A stretch of 46,634 nucleotides of DNA from Endozoicomonas acroporae (GTDB lineage: Bacteria; Pseudomonadota; Gammaproteobacteria; Pseudomonadales; Endozoicomonadaceae): NCBI RefSeq assembly GCF_002864045.1, contig NZ_PJPV01000067.1:1-46634 (forward strand). The letters are read 5' to 3'. The translations under genes were made by a program, and so were the position numbers. Under the pieces are notes generated by a model. That model was given only the letters and a program-made list of their open reading frames with translations. It was not told the DNA's origin and did no database searches. Of this stretch, positions 1 to 9,758 are shown one piece after another; position 1 is the stretch's first letter, and every line of letters starts with the position of its first letter.

Positions 1-1
1 T

Positions 2-2251
2 GACCAGAAGGCAGCCATCGAGGCGGCGTTCAGCATTACCAACACGGCGGATAACACCAACAACGGTAGCGTCGGCTGGGATTACCGCATCACCGAGGCC
101 GAGCTGGACTTCCTGGGCCAGGGAGAAACCATTAAAGCCGTCTTCACCGTCACGGTGGATGATGGCAACGGTGGCAAGGTTCCGCAGGACGTGACCGTCA
201 CCATCAATGGGGCTAATGACAAACCACTATCAACAAACGACAGAGTTCGTATTAATGAAGATGAAGTAAGAATTCTTCGTGTTGACGATTTTGGTACATA
301 CAGTGATGCTGAAAATGATGCACTTACCACGATTAAAATTACCTCGTTGAGTGATTCTGGTTCCTTGGAGTATCAGGGAGAGAATGGCTGGGAGCCTGTA
401 ACGGCTGGGCAGGAGATTTCAATAACTGATATTAATGGGAACAAGTTACGATTTATTCCTAATGACCCAGATGATCCAACAGCACATGAAAGTGGTGATC
501 AATACGCAACAATCAAGTTCAAGGTCAGTGACGGTAATGACTTTAGTGAAAGTGATTACGAGTTGGTGATTGATGTCACGCCGGTTGCTGATCAGCCTGG
601 TCTTCAGCTTGATGAAAATATCAATAATTCTGCTGATAGTGGTCTGGCGGTGCCCCCTCCACCTTCTACAGGCCTGCTCTATCGTTTCTACGATGAGTTG
701 GGTAATGGTCCGCAGAATGTGAATGGCCAGAATGCCAGTGAACAGGAAGTCATTATGGATAATGCGACTCCCACCGAGGAGTCGAAAAAACTGGATGGTT
801 TTGGTGATGCTGGAAATCGCATCAATATTGATACGGATGACTCCTATGCCGTAACCGGGCTGATTTACCTGGAAGCTGGGAAGAAATACACGTTTTCTGG
901 CTACCATGATGACTTGATGAGGCTGGAAGTTGGTGGAGCGGTGCTGTTCACAACTAAGGGTAATAGCTGGGGCAATTATACTACTGATAAATTTATTCCT
1001 TCAGAGTCTGGATATTATACGCTTGAGCTATATGTCCATAATGCATCTCATAGGGGGGCTTTCTCCCTGAATGTTGCTGTTGACGGTGGTAGTCCTCAGG
1101 CATTAACCGGCGCTAACTTTCATATTTACGCCAGTGTTGATGATTTGGAAAATGCCGGTGGTCAATTCGGGAACTTTGTGTCAGGTACAAATGATGGTGG
1201 TTACTTTCCGATAGCAGTGAATACGGGAGCAAAAAACACGTATATTGAGATATCAAATATAAATGCAGTGCTGATCGATGATGATGGGTCAGAGATCATC
1301 AGTGAGATTATGTTGAGTGGTATTCCTGCCGGTGCACGGTTATGGGATGGATCAAATATCACCAATCTTTCAGAGGGCATATCCAGCGTTAATATCACTG
1401 ACTGGGATTTGAGTAATATTCGGATTCTACCACCGCCTGATTTTACTGGAAAAATCATACTGGCGGTCAGTGCCACCAGTCAGGAGCAGGCCAATAAAGA
1501 TGAAAAAACTATTGGAAAAAATATCACTGTAACGGTACATGACCCTGCAGGCAGTGGGATTGATGCTGATATTCTGAAGATTCCCGGGGATCCTGATAAC
1601 ACAGCTCCGAATATTGATGCTTATTTGGTTCAAACGTCGGGCTCTGGAGCTGGGCTGATTGATGGTTCAGGAACCAGCGGAATTGATCTGGTCGTTGCAA
1701 TTTCTGATCAGGATGGTGATACGACTGAAACAACGGTTACAGTGAACTTTACAGCCTATCAAACAGGCGATAATGGCTCTAATGCATTGGAGGGTACCGA
1801 AGGTTCGGATTATCTGGCAGGCGGGGCCGGTGACGATACGCTGAAAGGTGATCCGGATGGAGTAAGCGCTACCGATGTTTTTGCTTTCAATATTTCAGAC
1901 CTGATTGATGGTCAAACGGTTCAGACAGATACTCTGCTGGATTTTGCTCTTGGAAAACCGGACGCTGAGAATGGCGATATTCTGGATATCTCGGGGCTTG
2001 TGGACTTGGCTACCGGTGAAACACTGATTGCTGAAATATTAGGGCGGGAAGGCATTAGCGCGTCTTATGATGAGCAGTCACAGATAGCCACCATTAGTTT
2101 TACAACCAGTAACGATGAAAGCAGTTCAGACTCTCTAAAGATCGTCTTTAGTAATACCACTGGCTGGAGTGATCTGGATAATCCGGGCAATGGTATTGAT
2201 GGCAATGATGTACTTCAACAGCTGATTAACAACGGCCAGCTGATTGTTTAA
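2..2251 (+). CDS. RTX/VCBS-type giant adhesin, C-terminal part (5' end outside window)
   Basis: The reading frame is open from base 2, so this is the C-terminal ~749 residues of a larger secreted protein. The first ~70 residues are the end of a VCBS repeat (ending VTVTINGAND). A cadherin/Ig-like module follows (about bases 225-590). Next is a PA14-like carbohydrate-binding module (about 660-1110, with GLIYLEAGKKYTFSGYHDD). Glycine/aspartate nonapeptides of the hemolysin calcium-binding type lie at 1770-1850 (GSDYLAGGAGDDTLKGD). The end resembles the type I secretion C-terminal target domain (VFAFNISDL, then DTLLDF and GDILDISGLV). Proteins of this build are exported by an ABC transporter/TolC channel and act as surface adhesins. 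The TolC-family gene 51 nt downstream agrees. No ABC transporter or membrane-fusion gene is in the window. Ligand and full size are unknown. Confidence 0.88.
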   Translation, partial: DQKAAIEAAFSITNTADNTNNGSVGWDYRITEAELDFLGQGETIKAVFTVTVDDGNGGKVPQDVTVTINGANDKPLSTNDRVRINEDEVRILRVDDFGTYSDAENDALTTIKITSLSDSGSLEYQGENGWEPVTAGQEISITDINGNKLRFIPNDPDDPTAHESGDQYATIKFKVSDGNDFSESDYELVIDVTPVADQPGLQLDENINNSADSGLAVPPPPSTGLLYRFYDELGNGPQNVNGQNASEQEVIMDNATPTEESKKLDGFGDAGNRINIDTDDSYAVTGLIYLEAGKKYTFSGYHDDLMRLEVGGAVLFTTKGNSWGNYTTDKFIPSESGYYTLELYVHNASHRGAFSLNVAVDGGSPQALTGANFHIYASVDDLENAGGQFGNFVSGTNDGGYFPIAVNTGAKNTYIEISNINAVLIDDDGSEIISEIMLSGIPAGARLWDGSNITNLSEGISSVNITDWDLSNIRILPPPDFTGKIILAVSATSQEQANKDEKTIGKNITVTVHDPAGSGIDADILKIPGDPDNTAPNIDAYLVQTSGSGAGLIDGSGTSGIDLVVAISDQDGDTTETTVTVNFTAYQTGDNGSNALEGTEGSDYLAGGAGDDTLKGDPDGVSATDVFAFNISDLIDGQTVQTDTLLDFALGKPDAENGDILDISGLVDLATGETLIAEILGREGISASYDEQSQIATISFTTSNDESSSDSLKIVFSNTTGWSDLDNPGNGIDGNDVLQQLINNGQLIV

Positions 2252-2302
2252 ATACGCAATAAAACTAACCATAATTCGAATTGGAAAAGGAGCGAAAAAA
2301 GG

Positions 2303-3652
2303 ATGTTTCCGACGTTTTTAAAAGTATCACTGTTGTCTGCCGCAGTGTTAACCGCCAATACCCGGGCAGATACCCTGCTGGATTCCATCAACCAGACGCT
2401 GGCGACCAATCCGGAAATTCTGATCCGCACTACCGAAGCGGATGCCCGTATGGATGAAATTACCCAGGCTAAGGCAGGGTATCTGCCCAGTGTGGATTTA
2501 ACGGCCGGGATTGGGTATGAGAACAGCCGTAACAGTACAACGATTGGTGCGTTTAATGCGGGCGATGCTGACAGTAAAGACCAGGACAGGACCCGGCGTG
2601 ATGCCTCCCTGATTGCACGTCAAATGTTGTTTGATGGTTTTGCGGTTGGCAGTGAGGTGGATCGCCAGAAGGCGAGGCAGGCGTCCGCTGCCCAGGAGGT
2701 GTGTTCGGTAGCCGGTAATACGGCACTGCGGGTGACCCAGGCCTATATCAATGTCATGCGTCAGCAGTCGGTTGTTGAACTGATGCAGGCTAATTCTGCT
2801 GAGCATGAACGTGTCGTTGAACTGATCGAAAAACAGGGGCGCAAAGGCCGCAGCAATGAGGCCGATGTGGCTCAGGCCCAGAGTCGTCTGGTGCTGGCCA
2901 GGGCCAATGAGATCAGTGCCGAGTCTGTACTTCGTGATGTAAAAACACAGTACCAGCGTCTGGTGGGTAATCTCCCTGCTTCCTATACGTTGCCTGAAGT
3001 GCCAGCAGGTACACCGTCTTCTCTGGAGGCAGCGTTAAAGTTGGGCACAGAAATTCATCCGGTGATGAAATTGGCCAGCGCAGATGTGCAAGCAGCGGAA
3101 GCTCAATATGAAGCGAGTAAGAGTGCCTTTATGCCCCGCCTGGAGCTGGAGGTGGGAGCCAACTGGGATACCGATGCCAATGGTGGTAAAGGGGATACCT
3201 ATAGCCATGTAGCTAAATTGAATATGACGTATAACCTCTACAACGGCGGCGGTGATAAGGCTCGCCGCAGCCAGACCAGCAAACTGGTGAATGAGGCGAT
3301 GGAAGTGCGCAACCGGGCTCGTCGTCAGGTGGAGGAAGAGATTCGACTGGCCTGGGTGGCGATTGATTATGGATTTCGTCGTTTGCGGCCGCTGGAAGAG
3401 CATGTGGTTCAGGCGAGCAAATCCAGAGGGCTTTATGACAAGCAGTTCCTGATCGGTAACCGTACGCTCATTGATCTGCTGGACAGTCAGAATGAGTACA
3501 CATCTGCCCGTCAGAGTGAAATCAATGCCCGTTATGATCTGCTGTTTAACCAGTTCCGCCTGTTGAATAGCACGGGTTCGCTGTTGACGGCAATAGACGC
3601 CAGCCTGCCCGTTGAGAATGATTGTGGTGTGAAAGTGGTTGCGGCACGTTAA
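2303..3652 (+). CDS. TolC-family type I secretion outer membrane channel
   Basis: The 449-residue product matches the TolC/LapE-type outer membrane efflux family in length and pattern. A short signal peptide (LSAAVLTANTRA, then DTLLDSINQTLATNP) precedes two related halves of coiled-coil hairpin and beta strands. Typical segments are YLPSVDLTAGIGYENSR, RVTQAYINVMR and the second-half NLYNGGGDKARR. The ATG has a good ribosome-binding site (AGGAGCGAAAAAAGG just upstream). The gene lies 51 nt after the giant adhesin in the same direction and probably supplies the outer-membrane exit duct for it. It could also serve general efflux. A hairpin follows the stop. Confidence 0.92.
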   Translation: MFPTFLKVSLLSAAVLTANTRADTLLDSINQTLATNPEILIRTTEADARMDEITQAKAGYLPSVDLTAGIGYENSRNSTTIGAFNAGDADSKDQDRTRRDASLIARQMLFDGFAVGSEVDRQKARQASAAQEVCSVAGNTALRVTQAYINVMRQQSVVELMQANSAEHERVVELIEKQGRKGRSNEADVAQAQSRLVLARANEISAESVLRDVKTQYQRLVGNLPASYTLPEVPAGTPSSLEAALKLGTEIHPVMKLASADVQAAEAQYEASKSAFMPRLELEVGANWDTDANGGKGDTYSHVAKLNMTYNLYNGGGDKARRSQTSKLVNEAMEVRNRARRQVEEEIRLAWVAIDYGFRRLRPLEEHVVQASKSRGLYDKQFLIGNRTLIDLLDSQNEYTSARQSEINARYDLLFNQFRLLNSTGSLLTAIDASLPVENDCGVKVVAAR

Positions 3653-3664
3653 GTCGATAGTCAA

Positions 3665-3680
3665 GGGGGCAAGTGCCCCC
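3665..3680 (+). terminator. Hairpin after the TolC-family gene
   Basis: GGGGGC-AAGT-GCCCCC forms a perfect 6-bp GC stem with a four-base loop 12 nt after the TolC-family stop. It is followed by ATTTGGATTT, a poor but T-rich tail. It probably ends the adhesin/TolC transcript. Being symmetrical, it may also serve the convergent minus-strand gene that stops at 3689. Confidence 0.6.
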
Positions 3681-3688
3681 ATTTGGAT

Positions 3689-4153
3689 TTAACCTTCTCC
3701 TTTGAGCTTACGCCTGAGAATGTTGTAAATTTCCTGTTGGTCCCTGCTGTGGACAAACCGAAGTGCTTCTCTCAGCGTTGGCAGACTGCCGGCAATCATC
3801 GGACAGTCCAACAGCTTTTCAAGCTTTTCCATATGCTGGATATCCGGGCGTACCTGCTTGACCGGTGTCTCTTTAATCTCGGCAGAACCCATCACCAGCT
3901 CGGCAAGACTGATCTGATGCAACAGGCTTTTAATGCTGAGAAGCGCGAAAGCAAGGTGCAGACGTGAATGAGGGAATGGGTTATTGAAGCCGTAGCAGAT
4001 CATCCGGCTGTACATCTCAATCTGCACCAGTGTGCTGTCATGGCAGCCCAGCGGGTTATCTATACTATCCATACTGTGCAGGCCAACCATATCCTGGCTC
4101 AGGTCCTGTATGGTTAACTTCTGCTCACCGAAAAATGGCCTGATCGATTCCAT
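3689..4153 (-). CDS. Hypothetical protein, 154 aa
   Basis: I do not recognise this family. The start is set at the ATG at 4153 because GGGGAG lies 7 nt upstream; an in-frame ATG at 4186 has no such site. The product is soluble and mostly helical, with no signal peptide or membrane segment. It ends in a basic helix (LREALRFVHSRDQQEIYNILRRKLKGEG region). The gene lies 106 nt downstream of the LysR-type regulator on the same strand and is convergent with the TolC-family gene. The alternative plus-strand frames here look like shadows. The function is unknown. Confidence 0.6.
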   Translation of the reverse strand: MESIRPFFGEQKLTIQDLSQDMVGLHSMDSIDNPLGCHDSTLVQIEMYSRMICYGFNNPFPHSRLHLAFALLSIKSLLHQISLAELVMGSAEIKETPVKQVRPDIQHMEKLEKLLDCPMIAGSLPTLREALRFVHSRDQQEIYNILRRKLKGEG

Positions 4154-4259
4154 GGCGGTACTCCCCTGCAAGTCAATGTCAGTCATTTATACCATTGATT
4201 TTGCAGCAGATTGTCTAACAACTCCGCCAGTATTACTGACTTTTTTCGGGTGACACCAT

Positions 4260-5210
4260 TCAGGGGACGTGATAGCCCATTGGCATCTGTTCATCGTATT
4301 GCAGCCAGACTTTATTCAGCCATGCCTCAGAGCCCAGCCAGTCAAGCACCCACTTCAGGCCCTGCCCCATGTTTTCCTGGTTCCAGGCCAGCAGACAGCC
4401 GTCATTATAATGCAGGTCTGGCACTTCTTTGCGAACCAGCAAGCCTGCTTCGATATAGGGTCTGGCAAAGTGGTTGGGCAGAATCGTGGCCCCCAGTCCT
4501 CTAAGCAGGCATTCAATAGCGGCTCTGAAACTGGGTACCAGAAGCACCTGCTGGTTTTCCAGCAGCAGGTTGTAGCCATGACGGAAAAACCGCGAGGTAT
4601 CCTGGATACAAATTGAGCGGTGCCCCTGCAGCTCTGCCATGGAAAGAGGTTCATTTTGCCCGGCCAGGGGGTGGTCTGGCGCAACCACAAAGTCCCAGGT
4701 CATATTACCCATTGAGCGCCAGGCAAAACGATCCTGGTTGAGGATGGCTTCCGGGATATCCTGGGGGGCACCAATCACAATCTGACAGCGGCCATGAAAC
4801 AGAGAGTCCCAGGAACCGTTATAGACTTCGGTGTTGATCACCAGCTCGGTTTCCGGTCGAACTTCCTGCAGATCATTGATCAGGTCGTAGACCTTGCCCT
4901 GATTGACCACGTTATCCAGGGCGATACGCAGCTCCCTCTCCCATCCGGTAGCCAGTTGTTGTGTACTGTTTTCAAGCTCCTCCAGATCGGCAAGCAGTTT
5001 ATCGGTATGTTCGATAAAGTGTACACCGGCGGGTGTCAATTCAACACGTTTGCTATCGCGCAGAAACAGCTGTACGCCCAGGCGGTCTTCCAGTTTCCGA
5101 ACGGTATAGCTGATTGCCGAGGGCACTTTATGCAGATGCCTGGCGGCCGCCGTAAAGTTACGAAAATGGGCAACTGCCCGAACAATCTGTAGCGTTTCCG
5201 TTGGGATCAT
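4260..5210 (-). CDS. punR: LysR-family transcriptional regulator, PunR (YdhB)-like
   Basis: This 316-residue protein has an N-terminal winged helix-turn-helix (FTAAARHLHKVPSAISYTVRKLEDRLGVQLF) and a C-terminal effector-binding domain. From memory it aligns along its whole length with E. coli PunR/YdhB. Shared segments include VPSA-SYTVR-LE, LTPAG, DN-V at the linker, VYNGSWDSL, EDTSR-type and NHFARPYIEAGL, and the near C-terminus (LNK-WL). PunR is a purine-nucleoside-responsive activator. The ATG at 5210 gives the same N-terminus length as PunR; the upstream TTG at 5222 lacks support. The gene diverges from deoCABD, so it probably controls nucleoside catabolism here. That is an inference from context. 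The symbol is by similarity only. Confidence 0.82.
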   Translation of the reverse strand: MIPTETLQIVRAVAHFRNFTAAARHLHKVPSAISYTVRKLEDRLGVQLFLRDSKRVELTPAGVHFIEHTDKLLADLEELENSTQQLATGWERELRIALDNVVNQGKVYDLINDLQEVRPETELVINTEVYNGSWDSLFHGRCQIVIGAPQDIPEAILNQDRFAWRSMGNMTWDFVVAPDHPLAGQNEPLSMAELQGHRSICIQDTSRFFRHGYNLLLENQQVLLVPSFRAAIECLLRGLGATILPNHFARPYIEAGLLVRKEVPDLHYNDGCLLAWNQENMGQGLKWVLDWLGSEAWLNKVWLQYDEQMPMGYHVP

Positions 5211-5325
5211 AGAAGGCGACAATGAGTTGAGTAGATAAGGCTGGCAATCATACCTGAACGGCGTTGTTTCTATTCAGAATTTTTCACTACAAATTTCATA
5301 AAAGAAAACGGTTTAGATTACTGGT

Positions 5326-5334
5326 TGGTATACT
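5326..5334 (+). promoter_or_regulatory. Candidate extended -10 promoter for deoCABD
   Basis: TGGTATACT is an extended -10 (TG-N-TATACT) 102 nt upstream of the deoC ATG. No good -35 hexamer sits at 17 nt, which fits an activator-dependent or extended -10 promoter. A TTTC-N6-GAAA inverted repeat just upstream (about 5295-5308) could be part of a regulator site. The intergenic region is shared with the divergent PunR-like gene. No CRP-type site was seen. Confidence 0.45.
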
Positions 5335-5356
5335 ATTGAATCAGGCTCCACTGGCT

Positions 5357-5386
5357 AATGAATGGAAGTGAAGCTTCCCGTTCATT
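5357..5386 (+). other. Leader hairpin upstream of deoC
   Basis: AATGAA-T-GGAAG-TGAAG-CTTCC-CG-TTCATT can fold into an 11-bp interrupted stem in the 5' leader of the deo transcript, about 50 nt before deoC. There is no T-tract. It may stabilise the leader or be a protein-binding palindrome; no function is shown. Confidence 0.4.
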
Positions 5387-5435
5387 GCTACTCTCAACTA
5401 CCCGTCAATGCCCATTTATCCAGAGGGGTTGCCCC

Positions 5436-6230
5436 ATGACTGATCTTAATGCCCGTAGCCGTCAGGCTGTGCAATTGATGGATCTTACTTCCCTGAATGA
5501 CGATGATACCCCGGAGAAAATCATTGCTCTGTGCCATCAGGCCCATACCGAAGCCGGAAACACGGCGGCTGTCTGTATTTACCCCCGCTTCATCCCTATT
5601 GCCCGTAAAACACTGAACGCCCTCGGCCTGAACGACGTTGCTATTGCCACGGTAACCAACTTTCCTGCCGGCGATAATGATATTGAAATCGCTGTTGCAG
5701 AGACCAGGGCTGCGATTGCCTATGGTGCTGATGAGGTTGACGTCGTATTTCCATACCGGGCACTGATGGCGGGCAACGAAGAAGTTGGTGCCGAGCTGGT
5801 TCGCCGCTGCAAAGATGTTTGCGGTGTTGACGACAGTGGCCAAAAACAGGTCCTGCTGAAAGTGATTATTGAAACCGGTGAGCTGAAGGACCCTGCCCTG
5901 ATTCGTAAGGCCAGCGACATCGCCATTGCGGCCGGTGCTGATTTTCTTAAAACCTCGACTGGCAAGGTACCGGTCAATGCGACACCAGAGTCTGCACGGA
6001 TCATGCTGGAAGCCATCCGCGACAGTGGCAACACACAGGTTGGTTTCAAGCCTGCCGGTGGTATCAGAACCGCAGAAGACGCGGCATTACACCTGGACAT
6101 GGCGGATGAAATTATGGGCGATGGCTGGGTAAACTCGCGTCACTACCGGTTTGGTGCCAGCAGTCTGCTGGGGAATCTGTTGATTGCCCTGGGCCTGAAA
6201 CAGGGTGAAGCCAGCAAAGAAGGGTACTGA
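5436..6230 (+). CDS. deoC: Deoxyribose-phosphate aldolase
   Basis: DeoC cleaves 2-deoxyribose-5-phosphate to glyceraldehyde-3-phosphate and acetaldehyde, the last step of deoxynucleoside catabolism. The 264-residue product closely follows E. coli DeoC (259 aa): MTDLNARS start, [24 protein letters not shown]. The Schiff-base lysine lies in DFLKTSTGK. The ATG at 5436 has GAGGGG upstream and matches the family start; the frame stays open further upstream to 5358, but those extra 26 residues are not part of the family. The gene is first in deoC-deoA-deoB-deoD and deoA starts one base after its stop. Confidence 0.96.
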   Translation: MTDLNARSRQAVQLMDLTSLNDDDTPEKIIALCHQAHTEAGNTAAVCIYPRFIPIARKTLNALGLNDVAIATVTNFPAGDNDIEIAVAETRAAIAYGADEVDVVFPYRALMAGNEEVGAELVRRCKDVCGVDDSGQKQVLLKVIIETGELKDPALIRKASDIAIAAGADFLKTSTGKVPVNATPESARIMLEAIRDSGNTQVGFKPAGGIRTAEDAALHLDMADEIMGDGWVNSRHYRFGASSLLGNLLIALGLKQGEASKEGY

Positions 6231-6231
6231 T

Positions 6232-7548
6232 ATGTTTCTGCCACAGGAAGTTATTCGACGTAAGCGGGAAGGTGAGGCACTCAGCGAGCAGGAGATTCGC
6301 AGTTTCATTGCCGGTGTCACGGATAACTCGGTGTCGGAGGGCCAGATCGGTGCGCTGGCCATGGCCGTGTACTTTCAGGGGATGAATATTGATGAGCGAA
6401 TTGCCCTGACCTGTGCCATGCGTGATTCCGGCGAGGTGATGGACTGGTCGTCAGATCATCTCCCGGGCCCTATTCTGGATAAACATTCCACCGGCGGTGT
6501 TGGCGATGTGGTCAGCCTGATGCTTGGCCCCATGACAGCCGCCTGTGGTGGTTTTGTGCCGATGATTTCAGGCCGTGGTCTTGGGCATACCGGGGGCACG
6601 CTGGACAAACTGGACAGTATTCCCGGCTATACGACCAGTGCCTCAGAGTTGCTGTTCCGGAAAGTGGTCAGGGAGACCGGTGTTGCGATTGTCGGCCAGA
6701 CTGGTGAGTTGGCTCCTGCGGACAAACGGATTTATGGTGTTCGTGATGTGACGGCAACGGTTGAATCCATTGCCATGATCACCGCCTCTATTTTGTCGAA
6801 AAAACTGGCAGAAGGGCTGGATGCCCTGGTAATGGATGTCAAGGTAGGCAGCGGTGCCTTTATGCCAACCTTCGAGCAGTCGGTGGAACTGGCGCAGAGT
6901 ATCGTTCAGGTAGCCAATGGGGCCGGGGTGAAAACAACGGCATTGCTGACGGATATGAACCAGTGCCTTGCCTCTTCTGCCGGGAATGCGGTTGAGGTTC
7001 GTGAAGCCGTGCAGTTCCTTACGGGTGAATATCGCAATGACCGCCTGCTGGAAATTACCATGGCGCAATCCGCAGAGCTGCTGGTATCCGGGGGGCTTGC
7101 TGCCGGAATTGAGCAAGCCAGGGAAAAACTGCAGTCAGTACTGGACAATGGTCAGGCGGCTGATGTCTTCGGCAGAATGGTGCACGGTCTTGGTGGTCCG
7201 TCGGACTTCGTTGAACGGTACAACCATTACCTGCCCACTGCGGCCATCGTTAAGCCCGTGTACATGGAGGCCGAGGGTTATCTTGCCGCCATGAATACTC
7301 GGGAAGTGGGCATGGCCGTGGTGCAGTTGGGCGGAGGTCGAAAAGTTGCTTCTGATACCATTGATTATGGAGTAGGCTTTACGGAAATTTGCCGACTGGG
7401 TGACAGGATTGATCCTTCACAGCCCATTGCCATGCTCCATGCCAGTTCAGAAGCGTCATGGAACCAGGCGGCAGATATGCTTCGCGGTGCACTCAGTTTT
7501 GCTGAACAGGTGCCGCCAACCCATTCTCTGGTTTACCAACGGCTTTAA
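6232..7548 (+). CDS. deoA: Thymidine phosphorylase
   Basis: DeoA converts thymidine and phosphate to thymine and 2-deoxyribose-1-phosphate in the cytosol. The 438-residue protein matches E. coli DeoA (440 aa): start [12 protein letters not shown], glycine-rich phosphate-binding segment [10 protein letters not shown], and [15 protein letters not shown]. The ATG at 6232 lies one nt after the deoC stop with AGAAGGG upstream inside deoC. An in-frame ATG at 6205 is inside deoC and less likely. Translation is probably coupled to deoC. Confidence 0.96.
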   Translation: MFLPQEVIRRKREGEALSEQEIRSFIAGVTDNSVSEGQIGALAMAVYFQGMNIDERIALTCAMRDSGEVMDWSSDHLPGPILDKHSTGGVGDVVSLMLGPMTAACGGFVPMISGRGLGHTGGTLDKLDSIPGYTTSASELLFRKVVRETGVAIVGQTGELAPADKRIYGVRDVTATVESIAMITASILSKKLAEGLDALVMDVKVGSGAFMPTFEQSVELAQSIVQVANGAGVKTTALLTDMNQCLASSAGNAVEVREAVQFLTGEYRNDRLLEITMAQSAELLVSGGLAAGIEQAREKLQSVLDNGQAADVFGRMVHGLGGPSDFVERYNHYLPTAAIVKPVYMEAEGYLAAMNTREVGMAVVQLGGGRKVASDTIDYGVGFTEICRLGDRIDPSQPIAMLHASSEASWNQAADMLRGALSFAEQVPPTHSLVYQRL

Positions 7549-7556
7549 GCTGACAA

Positions 7557-7603
7557 TGTACCTTCGAGTCACGGGTTTGGAAACAAGCCGGAAGGTGCAT
7601 TTT
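7557..7603 (+). terminator. Hairpin with T-tract between deoA and deoB
   Basis: TGTACCTTC (7557-7565) pairs with GAAGGTGCA (7591-7599), with an inner GGTTTG/CAAGCC stem over a GAAA loop, and is followed by TTTTT. This is the shape of an intrinsic terminator inside the operon. It may give partial read-through so that deoA exceeds deoB/deoD, or separate two transcription units. Confidence 0.6.
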
Positions 7604-7648
7604 TATCAACAAATAGCGGTCATAACCATTGCAGGTCAGGAGTAGCGA

Positions 7649-8884
7649 ATGAAACGTGCAATTATCCTTGTTATGGATTCATTCGGTATTGGAGCTACGG
7701 AAGACGCTGATAAATTTGGCGATGTTGGCTCCAATACAATTGGACATATTGCCCGGGCTTGTGCCGATGGCGAGGCAGATATTGGTCGACAAGGCCCGTT
7801 AACCCTTCCGGAGCTGTCCAGTCTTGGCCTGGTTCATGCGGCAAGGGACGCCTGTGGTGAGTTCCCCAAGGGGATGGTCAATGATATGCCGATTATCGGT
7901 GCTTATGGCTATGCCAAAGAACTCTCCAGTGGCAAGGACACGCCCAGCGGCCATTGGGAAATGGCAGGTGTTCCGGTGCTGTTTGACTGGGGCTATTTTC
8001 GCGATGAGAAAAACAGTTTCCCGCAGGAACTGCTGGATGAGTTGATCGACAAAGCCGAACTTCCTGGGGTTCTGGGTAACTGTCATGCCTCGGGTACCAG
8101 CATTCTGGAAGCGCTGGGTGAAGAACACATGAAAACCGGCAAGCCGATTGTCTATACATCGGCCGATAGCGTCTTTCAGATTGCCTGCCATGAAGCAACA
8201 TTTGGCCTTGATCGTCTGCTTGACGTCAGCAAGATTGCCCGTGAGATTCTTGAACCATACAACATCGGACGTGTGATTGCCCGACCATTCATTGGTGATG
8301 ATGCAGGGGACTTTCAGCGCACCGGTAACCGTCGGGACTTTTCTGTATTGCCCCCGGCACCCACGGTACTGGATAAGCTGGTAGCCAGTGGTGGCGAAGT
8401 GGTCAGTATTGGCAAGATTGCCGATATTTTTGCCAACCAGGGGATTACCAGAAAGGTAAAGGCAACGGGTATTCCAGCCCTGTTTGAAGCAACCCGTAAA
8501 GCATTGATTGAAGCGGGTGATCGCACCATTATCTTCACCAATTTTGTGGATTTTGACTCTTCATTCGGGCACCGCAGAGACGTAGCCGGTTACGCCGGTG
8601 CGCTGGAGCAGCTGGATGCCATGCTGCCAGACCTGTTTTATTATATGGACGACGATGATCTTCTGATTATCGCGGCAGACCATGGTTGTGACCCAACCTG
8701 GCCAGGAACGGATCATACCCGTGAACACATTCCTGTTCTGGCATTCAGTAAAAAGTTGATGCCATGTGCCCTGGGTCAGCGGGAAACCTTTGCCGATATC
8801 GGGCAGACACTGGCCAGCTATTTTGAGTTGGAGCCTATGGACTACGGCACATCGTTTTTGCCTGAGATCTTTGAGCAGGGCTAA
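7649..8884 (+). CDS. deoB: Phosphopentomutase
   Basis: DeoB interconverts (deoxy)ribose-1-phosphate and -5-phosphate, linking the nucleoside phosphorylases to DeoC. The 411-residue protein follows E. coli DeoB (407 aa) and carries the alkaline-phosphatase-superfamily metal motifs: [25 protein letters not shown] with the phosphorylated threonine, and [23 protein letters not shown] precedes the ATG. It is preceded by a terminator-like hairpin 46 nt upstream. Confidence 0.96.
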   Translation: MKRAIILVMDSFGIGATEDADKFGDVGSNTIGHIARACADGEADIGRQGPLTLPELSSLGLVHAARDACGEFPKGMVNDMPIIGAYGYAKELSSGKDTPSGHWEMAGVPVLFDWGYFRDEKNSFPQELLDELIDKAELPGVLGNCHASGTSILEALGEEHMKTGKPIVYTSADSVFQIACHEATFGLDRLLDVSKIAREILEPYNIGRVIARPFIGDDAGDFQRTGNRRDFSVLPPAPTVLDKLVASGGEVVSIGKIADIFANQGITRKVKATGIPALFEATRKALIEAGDRTIIFTNFVDFDSSFGHRRDVAGYAGALEQLDAMLPDLFYYMDDDDLLIIAADHGCDPTWPGTDHTREHIPVLAFSKKLMPCALGQRETFADIGQTLASYFELEPMDYGTSFLPEIFEQG

Positions 8885-8907
8885 GTTTGGCTATTGCCAC
8901 CTTATCC

Positions 8908-8932
8908 GCGTCAAGGAAACCATCCTTGATGC
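8908..8932 (+). other. Intercistronic hairpin between deoB and deoD
   Basis: GCGTCAAGG-AAACCAT-CCTTGATGC forms a 9-bp stem with one G-U pair in the 88-nt gap before deoD. No T-tract follows, so it is more likely a processing or stability element than a terminator. Confidence 0.45.
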
Positions 8933-8972
8933 ACTTTAATCGTCGTGTTTTATCGAGAACGAGGATTTAACT

Positions 8973-9674
8973 GTGACACCTCATATTAATGCCAAGCCCG
9001 GTGCCTTTGCTGATGTCTGCCTGATGCCAGGGGATCCTTTACGTGCCAAACATATCGCCGAAACGTTCCTGGAAGGTGCCGAACAGGTAACGGATGTGCG
9101 TAACATGCTGGGCTTTACCGGCACCTACCAGGGTGTCCGGGTGTCTGTTATGGGGTCTGGTATGGGCATTCCTTCGGCATCTATTTATTACAAAGAGCTG
9201 ATTACCGAGTACGGTGTTAAGAGCCTGATCCGCGTCGGTTCCTGTGGGGCTATTTCCAGGGACGTTCAGGTTCGCGACATTGTGATCGGTATGGGTGCCT
9301 GTACAGATTCCAAAGTGAATCGCATGCGTTTTCGGGACCACGACTTTTCGGCGATTGCCAATTATGGGCTGCTGGAAAATGCCGTGAATGCTGCCCGTGC
9401 CATGAACCTGCCGGTGAAAGTGGGCAACCTGTTCTCTGCAGATCTGTTCTACAATCCGGATGCAGCCATGTTTGATACCATGGAGAAATACGGTGTACTG
9501 GGTGTCGAGATGGAAGCGGCTGGCCTGTACGGCGTTTGTGCTGAGTTTGGCGCACAGGGTTTGGCCATCTGTACCGTCAGTGACCATCTCCGTACCGGAG
9601 AAGCACTGCCACCGGAAGACCGTCAGTTAACGTTCAATGAGATGATTGAAGTTGCGCTGAAGTCCCTGCTGTAG
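8973..9674 (+). CDS. deoD: Purine-nucleoside phosphorylase
   Basis: DeoD is the low-molecular-mass hexameric phosphorylase that splits purine (deoxy)nucleosides to base and (deoxy)ribose-1-phosphate. The 233-residue product is very close to E. coli DeoD (239 aa): TPHINA start, [43 protein letters not shown] and TVSDH with the catalytic aspartate. The start is GTG at 8973 with GAGGA 8 nt upstream, which reproduces the E. coli N-terminus. It is the last gene of the deo cluster and is followed by a strong hairpin. Confidence 0.96.
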   Translation: MTPHINAKPGAFADVCLMPGDPLRAKHIAETFLEGAEQVTDVRNMLGFTGTYQGVRVSVMGSGMGIPSASIYYKELITEYGVKSLIRVGSCGAISRDVQVRDIVIGMGACTDSKVNRMRFRDHDFSAIANYGLLENAVNAARAMNLPVKVGNLFSADLFYNPDAAMFDTMEKYGVLGVEMEAAGLYGVCAEFGAQGLAICTVSDHLRTGEALPPEDRQLTFNEMIEVALKSLL

Positions 9675-9699
9675 TTTCAATGCGTTTGATAGGTACAAC

Positions 9700-9720
9700 C
9701 TCCGCTCACCTTGAGCGGAG
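9700..9720 (+). terminator. Intrinsic terminator after deoD
   Basis: CTCCGCTCA-CCT-TGAGCGGAG is a perfect 9-bp GC-rich stem 25 nt after the deoD stop, followed by the T-rich stretch TGATTCAGTCTTTATT. It likely ends the deoCABD transcript. Confidence 0.75.
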
Positions 9721-9758
9721 TGATTCAGTCTTTATTCAGGGGCTGTGCCTTCCCCCTT

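Noticed and set aside
3035..3682. A 215-residue minus-strand frame opposite the TolC-family gene
   Set aside because: Shadow frame without ribosome-binding site or recognisable domain.
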